A DNA stretch of 43,000 nt from assembly GCA_018136815.1 (NCBI GenBank), contig CM030938.1, positions 2,714,415-2,757,414 of the forward strand. The letters are read 5' to 3'. This DNA is from Isochrysis galbana (Eukaryota; Haptophyta; Isochrysidales; Isochrysidaceae). The position numbers were made by a program, and so were the translations under genes. The notes beneath the pieces were generated by a model, which had not been told where the DNA came from, ran no database searches, and was given only the letters and a program-made list of their open reading frames with translations. Of this stretch, positions 26,263 to 35,464 are shown in pieces. Position 1 is the first letter of the stretch. The number at the start of each line of letters is the position of its first letter.

Positions 26263-26575
26263 TGGTAGGTGGCCCATCGTGGAGGTTTTTTATTGAACAT
26301 CGGGCCACGGTAGTTCAAAAGCCCCTGTTTGACCGCCCTACTAGTACTAGGAGCAGAGCGCACGAGATGGCGTCGCTGCTGCTGCTCTCGGTCGCCGACG
26401 AGGCGCGCGCTAATGCTAATGCGCGAATCGCACCATCTCCTGGCAAAAATTTTCGTGCCGACAGGTGGTCCCCTTTGAGGTTTTCTTTTGGGCCTCGCGC
26501 CACGGTCAAAGTCATAAAATGCAGCCTCCTTATTAGTAGTCAAAACGCCCTGTTCGACCGCCCTCACACACGGCC
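26217..26575 (+). repeat. Two diverged tandem units of about 205 bp
   Basis: Unit 1 (from about 26219) and unit 2 (from about 26423) share AATCGCACCAT-TC-TGGC-AA-ATTTTCG, then GAGGTTTT-TTTG, GCCACGGT and the ending CTGTTTGACCGCCCT / CTGTTCGACCGCCCT. The end block also occurs in repeat D at about 20480. The unit is not a gene. Confidence 0.6.
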
Positions 26576-26803
26576 CACAACGCATCGCTCTTACGCGCGA
26601 GTGCGCGCACACACCTGGGTAACAATAGCGAAATGTAGTCCGAACACGAAGAATGTGTGCCATGGAGTATGTCATTGGTGTGCGTCACTTTGTCATCAAT
26701 ATCCATCGAAAACCGGTCTAATGGTCTAATGGTAGGATGTGTAGCTTTTCGTTGGGTGACTCTCATAGTCAATGCAAGCGAGGGAGAGGTCGGGAGGAAC
26801 TGA

Positions 26804-26986
26804 TCACGTCAAAGTGTCGAGGCGTTGTTGATCGATTAGATTCACACCGTCCACTCCATATCGATCGCCCGGTACTATCTCGAGGAGCTGCTCAGAGTTG
26901 ACAACGAATGAAACGAGTCGTAAGTTACGTTGCCTCACATGGTACGAGGTGTTCTGAGCGGTACAACTTCTCGTGTAAACATTCAT
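26804..26986 (-). CDS. Short ORF downstream of the ABC transporter, doubtful
   Basis: This 60-codon minus-strand frame begins MNVYTRSCTAQNTSYH and contains NLRLVSFVVNSEQLLEIVPG and GVDGVNLIDQQRLDTLT. The texture is protein-like, but it is short and unrecognised, and it lies only 85 bp past the ABC transporter stop codon on the same strand, where a 3' UTR is expected. It could be a remnant. Confidence 0.22.
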   Translation of the reverse strand: MNVYTRSCTAQNTSYHVRQRNLRLVSFVVNSEQLLEIVPGDRYGVDGVNLIDQQRLDTLT

Positions 26987-27071
26987 TTTGTTCGCATAGG
27001 CGCGCTATCATGGCGCAAACCAAGGCACTTCGCCCACACCACATGTAACTACACGTGTGCGGTATAGCCGC

Positions 27072-30000
27072 CTACTGCTCAGCTTGCTCGACGGCATGCC
27101 GCTGCTCGTGGGCGACACGCGCCATCTCACGCAGTTGCGGCGCCGCTGCGCCCGTCTTGGCAACCAGGCGAGAGAAGGCCGACTCCGAGTCGGACAGTAG
27201 TGTGTGGGGCTCATCGTACTCGCGGAGGGCACCCCCGTCGAAGAGCATAATCGCCGTGGCGTCCATGATGGTATGCAGCCGGTGGGCAATGGTTAGGACG
27301 GTGCAATCGGCAAACATTTTGCGAATGGCAGTCTGGAGGACTGCGTCCGTCTCGTTGTCAATGGATGCGGTCGCCTCATCGAGCGCTAGCAGCATCGAGC
27401 GTCGCAGCGTCGCACGTGCGAGGCACAGAAGCTGGCGCTGACCAACAGAAAAGTTGGAGCCTCCTTCGGACACCTTGTGGTCGAGCTTTTGCGGCAACAC
27501 CGCGATTGCATCGCTGAGCTGGACGAGCGCTAGCACATCATGGAGCTCGGCGTCGGTGGACGTGCTGAAGGGGTCGAGGTTGTAGCGCACCGAGTCGTTG
27601 AAGAGGACGGGGTCCTGTGGAATGATGGCGAGGCGCGAACGGAGACCCGACAAGCTAAGCCGAGAGATGTCGACGCCGTCAATTGAGATGGCGCCAAGCC
27701 CGAGCCCATTAGTGCCACCCTCCGCCTCGATCAGCCTCCAGATGGAGGCCAAGAAGGTTGATTTGCCGGATCCCGTGCGGCCGACAATGCCCACCTTGGC
27801 CATAGGCGGAATGGTGCATGAGACCCCGCGTAGCGCTGGAGGAAGCTCGGGTCTGTAGCGCACAGCCAGGTTGCGTACTTCAATGGCGCCAGCGGATGGC
27901 CACTGTCCTTTGGGCGGCTCGTCGCCGCCTTGACGCTCCGATGGGACGTGCACAATGTACTCGACGATGCGCTCGATGCCGGCGAATGACTTTTGCACCT
28001 CGAGAGTCATACGCGTTGCGTGCTTCAGGAAGTTAGAGAGCTCGAAGGTGTAGTTGAGCGAGAGGCCGACGAGGGCAATGGAGATGCTCCAACCCGCCTC
28101 GAGGGCAACGATTGGGAAGAGGGCGGCACAGAACACAATGGACGAGGCCATGAGGTCAAGGAAAAGCGTCACCCAGGCGGAGAGCACGTATTGGGAATAG
28201 GCGCAGCGCGTGTTGGCGTTAACGAGGCGTTCGGAGGTGGCCTCGAAGCGTGGCGCCGCGCCGTATGAGCGTATCGTCGTTAGCCCGGAGAGCGTTTCAG
28301 AGAACTGCGAAAAGATGGGCGAACGGGACACCTGATTGAGCCGCTGCATGTCGCGGGTGGCGCTAACCGTGTGGCGATAGAGGATGATGTAGAAGACGAA
28401 GAGGAAGAGAAGCCATGGAATGAAGATGGGGTTGATAATGGAGACAACCACCAATGTCGAGACGATGGGCAGCACACAGTTGATCCATTGCTGCAGATTC
28501 TGTAGCAATGTGTTGTCGCAGAATTCCGTGTCGGAGGTGAAGCGATTGAGAATGCGGCCTGAAGGCGTCGTCTCGAAGAAAAGGGTAGGCGCACGCAGCA
28601 CCGCGTCAAGGAGTTGCATGTGCAGGCCCCTGGAGGCACGCACACCGAGACACACCATCGTGAAGACCGAACGCCCGTAAACTCCGACAGAGGAGGCGAT
28701 GGCGAGACCGATGTATATCGAGACCCAGAAGTCGAATTGTTCCGATGGGCGGAAGCGCCCTTCGATCCAGTAGGCGAGCCACATGTCGGTGAACGTAGTG
28801 AGGCCACGGTCGAGGCAGCAAAAGGCCACGGCCAGCAGCAAGAGGCCGACTCCTCCCGCGGCCTTGATGTAGGCGGCATAGACGCGGCGGTCAATGGCGC
28901 CAGTCTGCCGCTCTTCTAGCTGGACAAGCCGCGCCCCCGAGTCGTTTTGCTTAGCATCACCCTCGGCGATGACGCAGCTTTCCTCCGTGGCCTTCACCGC
29001 AGCGCCATCCTTCTGCGCATCGACGTCTCCCTCGACGCCGTCGTTGGACATCTTCGACTCACGCTGCGAAGACGGAACGGTGGAGAGCTCGGGCTTTGCA
29101 ATCTCGCCATCCTGCAGATGTACCTCCTCTGCCGTGCTCAAGTCCTCAATGAGCCCACTGAGCGCAGCGATGTTGGAGCCCTCCTCCGACGCGCGCAGCT
29201 CCTGATACGTTCCGCGCATCAGCACTTCTCCCGTTTCCAAAATTATTACGTCGTCCGCCATCGGCAGGTACTGAGTCTGATGGGTCACGAGGATACGTGT
29301 CTTGCCACCGAGGAGCCCTTCAGAGCCGATGACTTGTGTGAAGAGGTGCTTTCCGACATGCGCATCAACGGCCGAGAGCGGGTCGTCGAGGAGGTAGATT
29401 TCAGCGCGTGAGTACACGGCGCGCGCAAGCGCGATGCGCGCCTTTTGGCCGCCCGATAGATTGACGCCCTTCTCGCCGATTTCCGTTTGATCACCACCCG
29501 GCAGCAGTTCCAAGTCAGAGGCGAGTGCGCAGGCCTCGATGACGCGCCGGTACCACGCCTCATCCATGTCGGAGCCGAACAGGATGTTGTTGCGCACGGT
29601 GTCGGAGATGATGAAGGGCGTCTGGGCGGCGTAGGCGACAGTTCCGTTGAGAGCAGCGGTGGCCTCGCCCCGAGCCTCCATTTCGCCCAACAGCGCCGCG
29701 AGCATTGACGATTTGCCCGAGCCAACACTGCCGGCAACCATCGTGAGAGACGCACGCGAGATTTGCACATCAAGATCAACAAGGGTGGGCTTGAGCGACT
29801 TGGTCGGCGTCTCCTTCGGCGGGAGCGAATCGAGCGGCGAGGCTTTAATGCCGCTGTCGAGCGGCACCGACGACGTTGGTGTCCGCTTCAAACCAAGTAG
29901 CGAGGTACGCCTTGATAGCCCGCCGCCCCGGCCGGCGGTGGAGCGCACCGAGCGCATGCTCGAGTTGGGTGTGGTCCCTGTAGCCGTCCCTCCCAATCCT

Positions 30001-31382
30001 CGGCCCCCTTTCTTGCCACCCGTGCCCTTGCCGCCGCCCTTGCCCTTGCGGGGTGGGGGAACCTCCGGCGGTATCCACGCGAAGTTGCCGCGCAGCACCC
30101 CTGCAGGGGAAGAATCATTCGTGTCCTTGGACTCAGCTGCTTGCAGGGGTGCGGAGCTGCCCTCCTCCTTGATTGACTTCTGGCCCGCCTTCTTGAGCTC
30201 CTTGTTCTTGAGGAAGCGGTTGATGCGCGTGAGGGAAATACGCAAGTTGAGCGACTGGATGATAATAAAGGGCAGGAAGACGAGCGGGAAGCGAAGCTGC
30301 GTGAGCAAAGCCAGCGCAGTGAGAACGCGTGGCGCTGCAAGCGAGTTGCCGAAGCCTACGTATGCTGTGAAGGTGGCCACCGCCACGAACACGGGCTGCG
30401 CGACGAGAAGTGTCGAGAAGAAAGCAGCGATGAATCTCTGACGGCGCACTTTATCAAGCTCCTTGTCGCGGATCTCGAGCAGCTTCTCGCGCATCGATGG
30501 TTCCCAGCCACACAGTTTGACGACGCGCATGCCCTGTACGAGCTCGTTGGTGATCTTGACGCGCTGGTCGGTCAGTCGGAGCTGCTGGGCACGGAGGCTC
30601 AGTAGCGAGCGCGTCACCCTGGCCTGCAGCGGCACGAAAATTAGGAGCATCCCCACTGACACGCCGAGCGCTGGGCCAATCACGAAGCCGAGCCAAGTGA
30701 GCGTAATGATGACTTGGATGGGAGCGGACCAGAGCATGTTGAACACAGGTGCCATCTGTAGCACCACCTCAGCATCGATGGACATGAGGGTTTGAATCTG
30801 GCCCGTCGAGGTCTCAAGAACCCCCGCCAGGCGTAGGCACTTGCGGAAGAGCGAGCACATGATGGCCGAGCGCGCGCGCAGCGCTGCGCGTGTCATAAAC
30901 ATTTCGGCATGAGAGAGGCAGAAGGAGCCGAGGATGCGTGCGACGAGCAGAATCACTGCCAGCACATAGCCGAACCAGAGGCGCGACTCGCAGGCGGGCG
31001 CGTCGGCACCGGCCGCCTGAGACGCCTCTCGCGCGGCTACGCACGTCTGCTGCTCCTCGATCAGCAGCAGGAAGTACTGTAGAACGATCGGGCCGACGTA
31101 AAGCGCAGCGACATTGACCGAATAGAGGAGCGCGCCCGAGATCAGCAGCCAGCGGACGAGCGGTAAGAGAGAGTGGCCGACGAGCGGCGTGTGAGTATAT
31201 CGGCGCATGAAATGCTCATATTGTAGGCTCGCCTCATCCTCAGGGATCACGCCCGGTAGGTCTGGCTGCTCAAGCCGGCGGCGGTTGGCGAGCCGAGTGA
31301 CAGGCACAATCTGCTGGAAGAAGAGGGTGAGGCGGCCGCGCGGAGGCTCAGCAGGCTCGAGCTTAGAGGGAGGGGCACACAT
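27072..31382 (-). CDS. ABC transporter, ABCC/MRP-like full transporter, 1436 residues
   Basis: The layout is TMD1-NBD1-TMD2-NBD2 in one uninterrupted frame. The ATG at 31380-31382 (MCAPPSKLEPAEPPRGRL) is preferred; codons upstream are only the CT-repeat read as Arg/Glu. NBD1 has Walker A GSVGSGKSS (residue ~550), signature LSGGQKARIALARA (~643) and Walker B IYLLDDPLSAVD, with Asp in place of the catalytic Glu, as usual in ABCC NBD1. NBD2 has GRTGSGKST (~1199), degenerate signature FSVGQRQ (~1309) and LLALDEATASID with Glu. Both switch histidines are present (LVTHQT, TIAHRL). There is no extra TMD0, so it resembles short MRP4/MRP7-like members that export organic anions or conjugates across plasma or vacuolar membrane; the substrate is unknown. 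A disordered Gly/Lys/Ser-rich insert of about 90 residues splits NBD1 after GNFAW. No introns are visible in 4.3 kb. Confidence 0.93.
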   Translation of the reverse strand: MCAPPSKLEPAEPPRGRLTLFFQQIVPVTRLANRRRLEQPDLPGVIPEDEASLQYEHFMRRYTHTPLVGHSLLPLVRWLLISGALLYSVNVAALYVGPIVLQYFLLLIEEQQTCVAAREASQAAGADAPACESRLWFGYVLAVILLVARILGSFCLSHAEMFMTRAALRARSAIMCSLFRKCLRLAGVLETSTGQIQTLMSIDAEVVLQMAPVFNMLWSAPIQVIITLTWLGFVIGPALGVSVGMLLIFVPLQARVTRSLLSLRAQQLRLTDQRVKITNELVQGMRVVKLCGWEPSMREKLLEIRDKELDKVRRQRFIAAFFSTLLVAQPVFVAVATFTAYVGFGNSLAAPRVLTALALLTQLRFPLVFLPFIIIQSLNLRISLTRINRFLKNKELKKAGQKSIKEEGSSAPLQAAESKDTNDSSPAGVLRGNFAWIPPEVPPPRKGKGGGKGTGGKKGGRGLGGTATGTTPNSSMRSVRSTAGRGGGLSRRTSLLGLKRTPTSSVPLDSGIKASPLDSLPPKETPTKSLKPTLVDLDVQISRASLTMVAGSVGSGKSSMLAALLGEMEARGEATAALNGTVAYAAQTPFIISDTVRNNILFGSDMDEAWYRRVIEACALASDLELLPGGDQTEIGEKGVNLSGGQKARIALARAVYSRAEIYLLDDPLSAVDAHVGKHLFTQVIGSEGLLGGKTRILVTHQTQYLPMADDVIILETGEVLMRGTYQELRASEEGSNIAALSGLIEDLSTAEEVHLQDGEIAKPELSTVPSSQRESKMSNDGVEGDVDAQKDGAAVKATEESCVIAEGDAKQNDSGARLVQLEERQTGAIDRRVYAAYIKAAGGVGLLLLAVAFCCLDRGLTTFTDMWLAYWIEGRFRPSEQFDFWVSIYIGLAIASSVGVYGRSVFTMVCLGVRASRGLHMQLLDAVLRAPTLFFETTPSGRILNRFTSDTEFCDNTLLQNLQQWINCVLPIVSTLVVVSIINPIFIPWLLFLFVFYIILYRHTVSATRDMQRLNQVSRSPIFSQFSETLSGLTTIRSYGAAPRFEATSERLVNANTRCAYSQYVLSAWVTLFLDLMASSIVFCAALFPIVALEAGWSISIALVGLSLNYTFELSNFLKHATRMTLEVQKSFAGIERIVEYIVHVPSERQGGDEPPKGQWPSAGAIEVRNLAVRYRPELPPALRGVSCTIPPMAKVGIVGRTGSGKSTFLASIWRLIEAEGGTNGLGLGAISIDGVDISRLSLSGLRSRLAIIPQDPVLFNDSVRYNLDPFSTSTDAELHDVLALVQLSDAIAVLPQKLDHKVSEGGSNFSVGQRQLLCLARATLRRSMLLALDEATASIDNETDAVLQTAIRKMFADCTVLTIAHRLHTIMDATAIMLFDGGALREYDEPHTLLSDSESAFSRLVAKTGAAAPQLREMARVAHEQRHAVEQAEQ

Positions 31383-31437
31383 CGATCTGTTCTGTCGGCT
31401 CGCGTCCTGCTGCTCGTGGCCGTCGGCGGATCTTCTC

Positions 31438-31487
<50 letters not shown>

Positions 31488-32499
31488 CTCTCTCTCTCCT
31501 TCTCCCTCTCGCCTACTCTCTCTCTCCTTCTCCCTCTCTCCCTCTCTCGCTTCTCTCTCTCCTTGTCTCGTTCTCTCTTCCCTTCTCTCTCTCTCTCTTC
31601 TCTCCTTTCTCTTCCCCCCCCTCTCTCCCCGTCGCTCGCTCGCCTCCAAGAGCAGAGAGGAGTACCCTTTCCCCCCCCTCCACCCTCCCTCTCTCCCTCC
31701 CTCTTTCTCCCTCTAAACAGACACTCTCTCTCTCTCCCGCCGACGAGGCTCCGCTGGCTTTTCTCTCTCCCTCCTCCACTCGAGTCTAGCGACTACTAGT
31801 GCTTCAGATTCGGAGGGGGGCGCGTGTCCCTCTGCTCTCTCTTCTCTCTCTGCTCTCTCTCTCTGCTCCTCTTCCCCATCGGTGTTTTTCCCCTCTCCTC
31901 TTCCCCATAACCCAAGTGTTTTCCCCTCTCCTCGACGGCGAGGAAACCCCATCCCGCCTCCTCCCATCTCCTCGCTCGCTCGCTCCACACTCTCTTCACT
32001 CATCTTCTGCTCCTCCCTTCTTCCCTCCCCCGCCACCTCCCCCCCCTTTCCCTCACTCTCTCTTCCTCTCTCTTCTTACCGATCCCCCCGCGCTTTCTTC
32101 TCACCTCCCCCTCTTCTTCTCCTCCTCCCCCCCCCCCCCCAAACACACAAGACGCAGGTGCAGGAAAAGGAAGGGCCCTGGAAACTACCCTCCTGCACAC
32201 ACAAGAATCCCTTCTCCACGCGCCACCCCGCCGACGATCTCTCCTTTGATCGTGCTGCTGATCCCTCCACCTACCACCCGCTTCCCGCACGGACTCTCCG
32301 AAGGAGAGAGCGCGCGGTCTCGTCTCCGCACGAATCTCCGAATCTCCCTCCTTCTCGCGGGAGTCGGAGGCGTCAGTCTCAGTCTCCGTTGGGAATTAGG
32401 AAAGTTCTCGGGGGTACCTTGTTCTTCCGTGAGGTCACCGCTAGCCGCTAGAGGCATGAGCTTCGTAGAAGGGCCCGCTTCGTGAAGCGGCCCGCGACG
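31383..32499. promoter_or_regulatory. CT-rich microsatellite upstream of the ABC gene
   Basis: Directly before the ABC start codon the plus strand is (CT)n, with the purest run at about 31433-31484, continuing as imperfect CTCTCC/TTCTCT to about 32140 with a C run near 32129-32142. On the coding strand this is a GA-rich promoter or 5' UTR. Long frames here are artefacts of composition. A regulatory role is inference only. The tail of the interval (about 32150-32499) shows nothing I can name. Confidence 0.5.
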
Positions 32500-33268
32500 T
32501 TCCCCATGGCTCCCACGGCCAAGCCCCCCTCTCTCTCCACTCCTCCCCTGCTCTGGGAGAGGAACGGAGGAACCACCCACCCTCATGGCATGCCTGATGG
32601 CTTGCGGCTTGCCAAGAGCACACTGCCCTATTGACCAATTCCTCTCCTCACAGGCTCATAGGCCCGCCTGACTCGCCCGCCCTGGCCTATCGTGGCCAGC
32701 CCATCGCTCTGACCAACCCTTCCTCCCCCTGCCCCCCCCTAATCAGGACCCCCCAGCCAGCAGCTCTAGTCGACCTGCAGGGGCGCGTGAGCCAGCGAGG
32801 GAGAGGCAGGAGGGGTCAGGGCCATGCCCCAGCCTCACCTGCCCCCTGAGCTGTGCTCCCAGACCCCCTGCAGGCCACCTGGCACCTGGGGACTGGGGAC
32901 CTGAACTTGAAGAGGGGCCGCAGGCGCGCGCCATGGGCCGGAGCCGCAAGGAAGAGAGGAGGAAGAGGGAAGAGGGAGGGGAGGGGGGAGCGGCAGCTCT
33001 CCCCTCCGGCGCTAACGTGTCTTCTTGCTTCTTGCCCTATTTAGGTAAATAAAGAAAAAAAACTTTTAAAATTCTCGCCGCCCTCGGCGGGGGGCCCGGA
33101 AGAGAGGAGAGAGGGGAGTCGCGCCGGCGCGCTCCATCGCGTCTAACTATAAAGTTAGTTGTGTTTAGGTAAATAAAGAATAAAGAAGACGGGGGGCGGC
33201 AGAGCCGGGAGGGAAGGGCCGCGGCTCGCCGCGGCCGCTCGCTCCGGCGAGAGTGATCAGCGCTGGGC
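32500..33268 (+). mobile_element. SINE-like element (first interior type), host of a nested SINE
   Basis: From CCCCCCTCTCTCCACTCCTCCCCTGC through GCATGCCTGATGGCTTG, CATGGGCCGGAGCCGCAAGG and CGCGGCTCGCCGCGGCCGCTCGC, this matches the element at 4967-5837 in opposite orientation. The 5' hairpin is lost and the 3' terminal part is missing after about 33268. At 33057-33163 it is interrupted by a smaller element with its own target duplication. Confidence 0.7.
33040..33180 (-). mobile_element. Minimal 107-bp SINE-like element with 17-bp TSD, nested
   Basis: TTTAGGTAAATAAAGAA occurs at 33040-33056 and 33164-33180. Between them, read on the minus strand, lies the head AACTAAC-TTTATA-GTTAGAC (33141-33160), a short GC-rich body (GCGATGGAGCGCGCCGG...) and the 3' module end GGCGGCGAGAATTTTAAAAG followed by about eight T. 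It therefore retains just head, short linker and tail, making it the smallest unit here that shows a target duplication. The interrupted sequence is an older SINE-like element. Confidence 0.85.
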
Positions 33269-33469
33269 GGGGGAGCTGCTGTCACTACTTAGCAATAATG
33301 AACAGAGGCTATCCGAACTGCAACAGAAGCTAAACTTGTTCATTGAGACCGCCAGTAAGCACTCTCAAGAATATGCCGGCAAATTTATTCGTGAACTTTC
33401 TAACCTAAACGTTTACTAAACGAAGAATACAAGAACGTCATCGATGAAGCTTACGCAGAACATGAGTGA
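33269..33469 (+). pseudogene. Decayed AT-rich ORF fragment
   Basis: A frame without an ATG reads ELLSLLSNNEQRLSELQQKL and then FIETASKHSQEYAGKFIREL before TAA at 33417-33419. Immediately after, in another frame from 33422, EEYKNVIDEAYAEHE ends at TGA 33467-33469. Both have good protein texture and are much more AT-rich than the neighbours, so they look like one coding sequence broken by a small indel near 33415, where a CTAAAC motif is duplicated. I do not recognise the family. The composition would fit transferred (for example viral) DNA, but that is speculation. The 5' part was lost at the SINE boundary. Confidence 0.45.
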
Positions 33470-33629
33470 GGCAATACGGAGGAAACGGAGCAACACCTCT
33501 TGAAGGGCGTGTCTCCGCGAAAGAGCGGACACCGCCGCCTGCAAGTATATGAGACGTCCCCGCCGGATACCACCCCCCTCGCTCGTCAGATATTTTTTGG
33601 GGCGGGCGCGCTGAGAGAGAGAGAGAGGC

Positions 33630-35064
33630 ATGCCGCTCCCACTGGCGACCGTCGTCCCTTGGGTCGGCTATGAGAGCTACGGGCGGCTCGTGCCCAACGG
33701 CCGCGTCAACGGCAAGGACACGGGGCACAAGGTCAACAACCCGACGCACGCCGCCTTCCGATTCGCCTTCCGCGACGAAGGCAGGGCGTGGACCACCTCT
33801 CTCTGCCTCGCGGACACGGACAGCGACGGGCAGAGCAACGGGATGGAGCTGGGGGACCCCTGCTGCGTGTGGAGCGTCGGCGTGGACGAGGGCGAGCTGC
33901 TCGGCTTCTCTACCGACGACATCTCGCTCGCGGGGGACGAGTCGTCGAGGACCTCGAGGAGCATGCCTGTCTGCTGTCTGCTGTCTGCGCGCCGCCGCCG
34001 CTCGCGGTGGGTACGACCCCTCCTCGCCCCCTTCCTCCCCCGCGTCCGTCCTCGCCCCCTCGCTCCGCGCCCTCGCCCCCTTCCTCCGCGTCCTCGCCCG
34101 TCGCGCCGCTGCTCGCCCATGGTGTGCTCATGTCCGTCGCGTGGGGCGTGCTCCTCCCCTCGGGCGCCTTCCTCTCGCTCGCTTGGCGCTCCCGGCTCAC
34201 CGGCGATCGCTGGCTCCGTGTGCATCGCGCGGTGCAGGAGTGTCTCTCCTCCTCGCGCCCCCCCATCGGCCCTCCCTCCCACCCAAAAAGGAGGAAACCC
34301 CAACAACGCACTCCCTCCCTCCCCCGCTCTCTCAGAAGCGGGCTTGCGGTGGCCGCCGCCGGCGTCGCGCTCGGGATGAATAGACAACATGGGCTCATAT
34401 CGTCCAGCGTTCCGTACGCAAAAATTCATTGTTTGCGCTCGCCTCAACCTGCCTGGGTCCGAGAAGTCTCGCACGATCTCAGGCCTGGACACCCGAGGCG
34501 TGTCCCTGACTGGCCAATTTGTGTTGCACAACGATAGCACCAACACGCACCAGTCGATGATCTTCGCCGAGTGCACCGGTTAAGGAAGCGATCGATAAAC
34601 GCTGGCGTCAGAGTCCAGAATTGACTCCTCTTCCTCTTCCTCTTATGTCGACCCTCGCCTAGCGGTGTGATGATTTCGACGACATACTTCTTGTGCAGAA
34701 CGTGGTCCGAATACTTTTGGAGAATGAATGCAATCTCTGGTGCCCCGAGGGCGCCACTTCTCGCACCCACATCACACGCTCGGGATCGTCGCCTTCGCCC
34801 TCGCCCTGCTGCAGCCGCTCAACGCGCTCATGCGCGGCACGCCCGCCGCCCGCACCACACGCCGCGCCGTGTGGCGGGTCGCGCACAAGGAGACGGGCTA
34901 CGCCGTGCTCGGCGTGGGCGTCTACCAGCTACCAGGCCCTCTCGCCCTCTCGGCTCTCGGGGCGCGTCCTCATGCCGAGCCAAGGCGACGCCGTTCTCGT
35001 CGCGTACGTGGTGCTCCTGGGCCTCTCCTTCGGGATGCTCGCGGGGGGGCTCATGGTAGGGTGA
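33630..35064 (+). pseudogene. Temptin-like plus cytochrome b561-type membrane protein gene, fragmented
   Basis: Several segments of one domain architecture lie in order. 33630-33950: a temptin-like domain (WVGYESYGRLVPNGRV, DTDSDGQSNGMELGDPCCVW), an extracellular Cys module. About 34113-34239: first b561 helix (AHGVLMSVAWGVLLPSGAFL, ending WLRVHRAVQE). Intron 34240-34335 (GTGTCT...CTCTCAG). 34336-34380: GLAVAAAGVALGM. 34751-34935: HFSHPHHTLGIVAFALALLQ through HKETGYAVLGVGVYQ. To TGA 35062-35064: AVLVAYVVLLGLSFGMLAGG. The heme-ligating His pattern of b561 is largely kept. Breaks: a frame change without AG acceptor in the Pro-rich linker (33960-34110), a foreign stretch at 34381-34750 without a clear donor, and a 7-bp duplication CTACCAG (34922-34928, 34929-34935) shifting the frame. 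Introns may explain some of these, so it may be a pseudogene or a hard-to-splice gene. A signal-peptide exon is probably missing upstream. Confidence 0.68.
34389..34583 (+). CDS. Short unrecognised ORF inside the b561 gene
   Basis: A 64-codon frame reads MGSYRPAFRTQKFIVCARLN, continues through GLDTRGVSLTGQFVLHND and stops at TAA 34581-34583. The alternating polar/hydrophobic pattern looks like beta strands. Similar patterns end double-jelly-roll capsid proteins of algal polinton-like viruses, but by eye this is a weak resemblance. It lies in the stretch separating two transmembrane parts of the b561 gene, so it may be intronic or inserted. Confidence 0.28.
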   Translation: MGSYRPAFRTQKFIVCARLNLPGSEKSRTISGLDTRGVSLTGQFVLHNDSTNTHQSMIFAECTG

Positions 35065-35464
35065 GAGTCCCCACGGGAGGGGAAGAAACCCTGAGGGAAA
35101 GGAGACCAAATGAAGGCAAGCCGCCTTCTACTTCGCCAGAAAGTTGAAAGTTGTTTGGTTTCCCCCCTCCCCCCCTTCACGCGGAAGGGTGTCAGATTTC
35201 AACCCCGTGTATGACGGTAGTGAATACGGAAAAAATTGTAACGAAACAGGAGCGTATCTCCGGAGCGTGTCAGGGGACCTTTCCCCCAATCTGACCACTT
35301 TCCGCTTTCCGCGCAGCACAGGCACAGGGCCTAAGTGCAAGTGTGAATCACACTCCCTACTCCTACTGGATACGGAGTAAAAAATGTAGCTCCATCTAGA
35401 GAAGGGGTTCCCCCATCTCCCTGGCCCCTTCGGCAGCCAGCAGTCGCGCCGTGCTCTTTGGGAG

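Noticed and set aside
31383-31649. N-terminal extension of the ABC transporter frame
   Set aside because: The extra 89 codons are the (CT)n microsatellite read as Arg/Glu repeats. The ATG at 31382 gives a normal ABCC N-terminus.
33677-34576. 299-codon minus-strand frame opposite the temptin/b561 gene
   Set aside because: It lies antisense to recognisable temptin and b561 segments and is Arg/Gly/Glu-rich, so it is a shadow frame.
34367-34790. Shared CGCTCGGGAT on both sides of 34381-34750 as a possible target duplication
   Set aside because: Both copies encode ALGM/TLGI in b561 helices and occupy non-equivalent positions, so the 10-bp match is likely chance.
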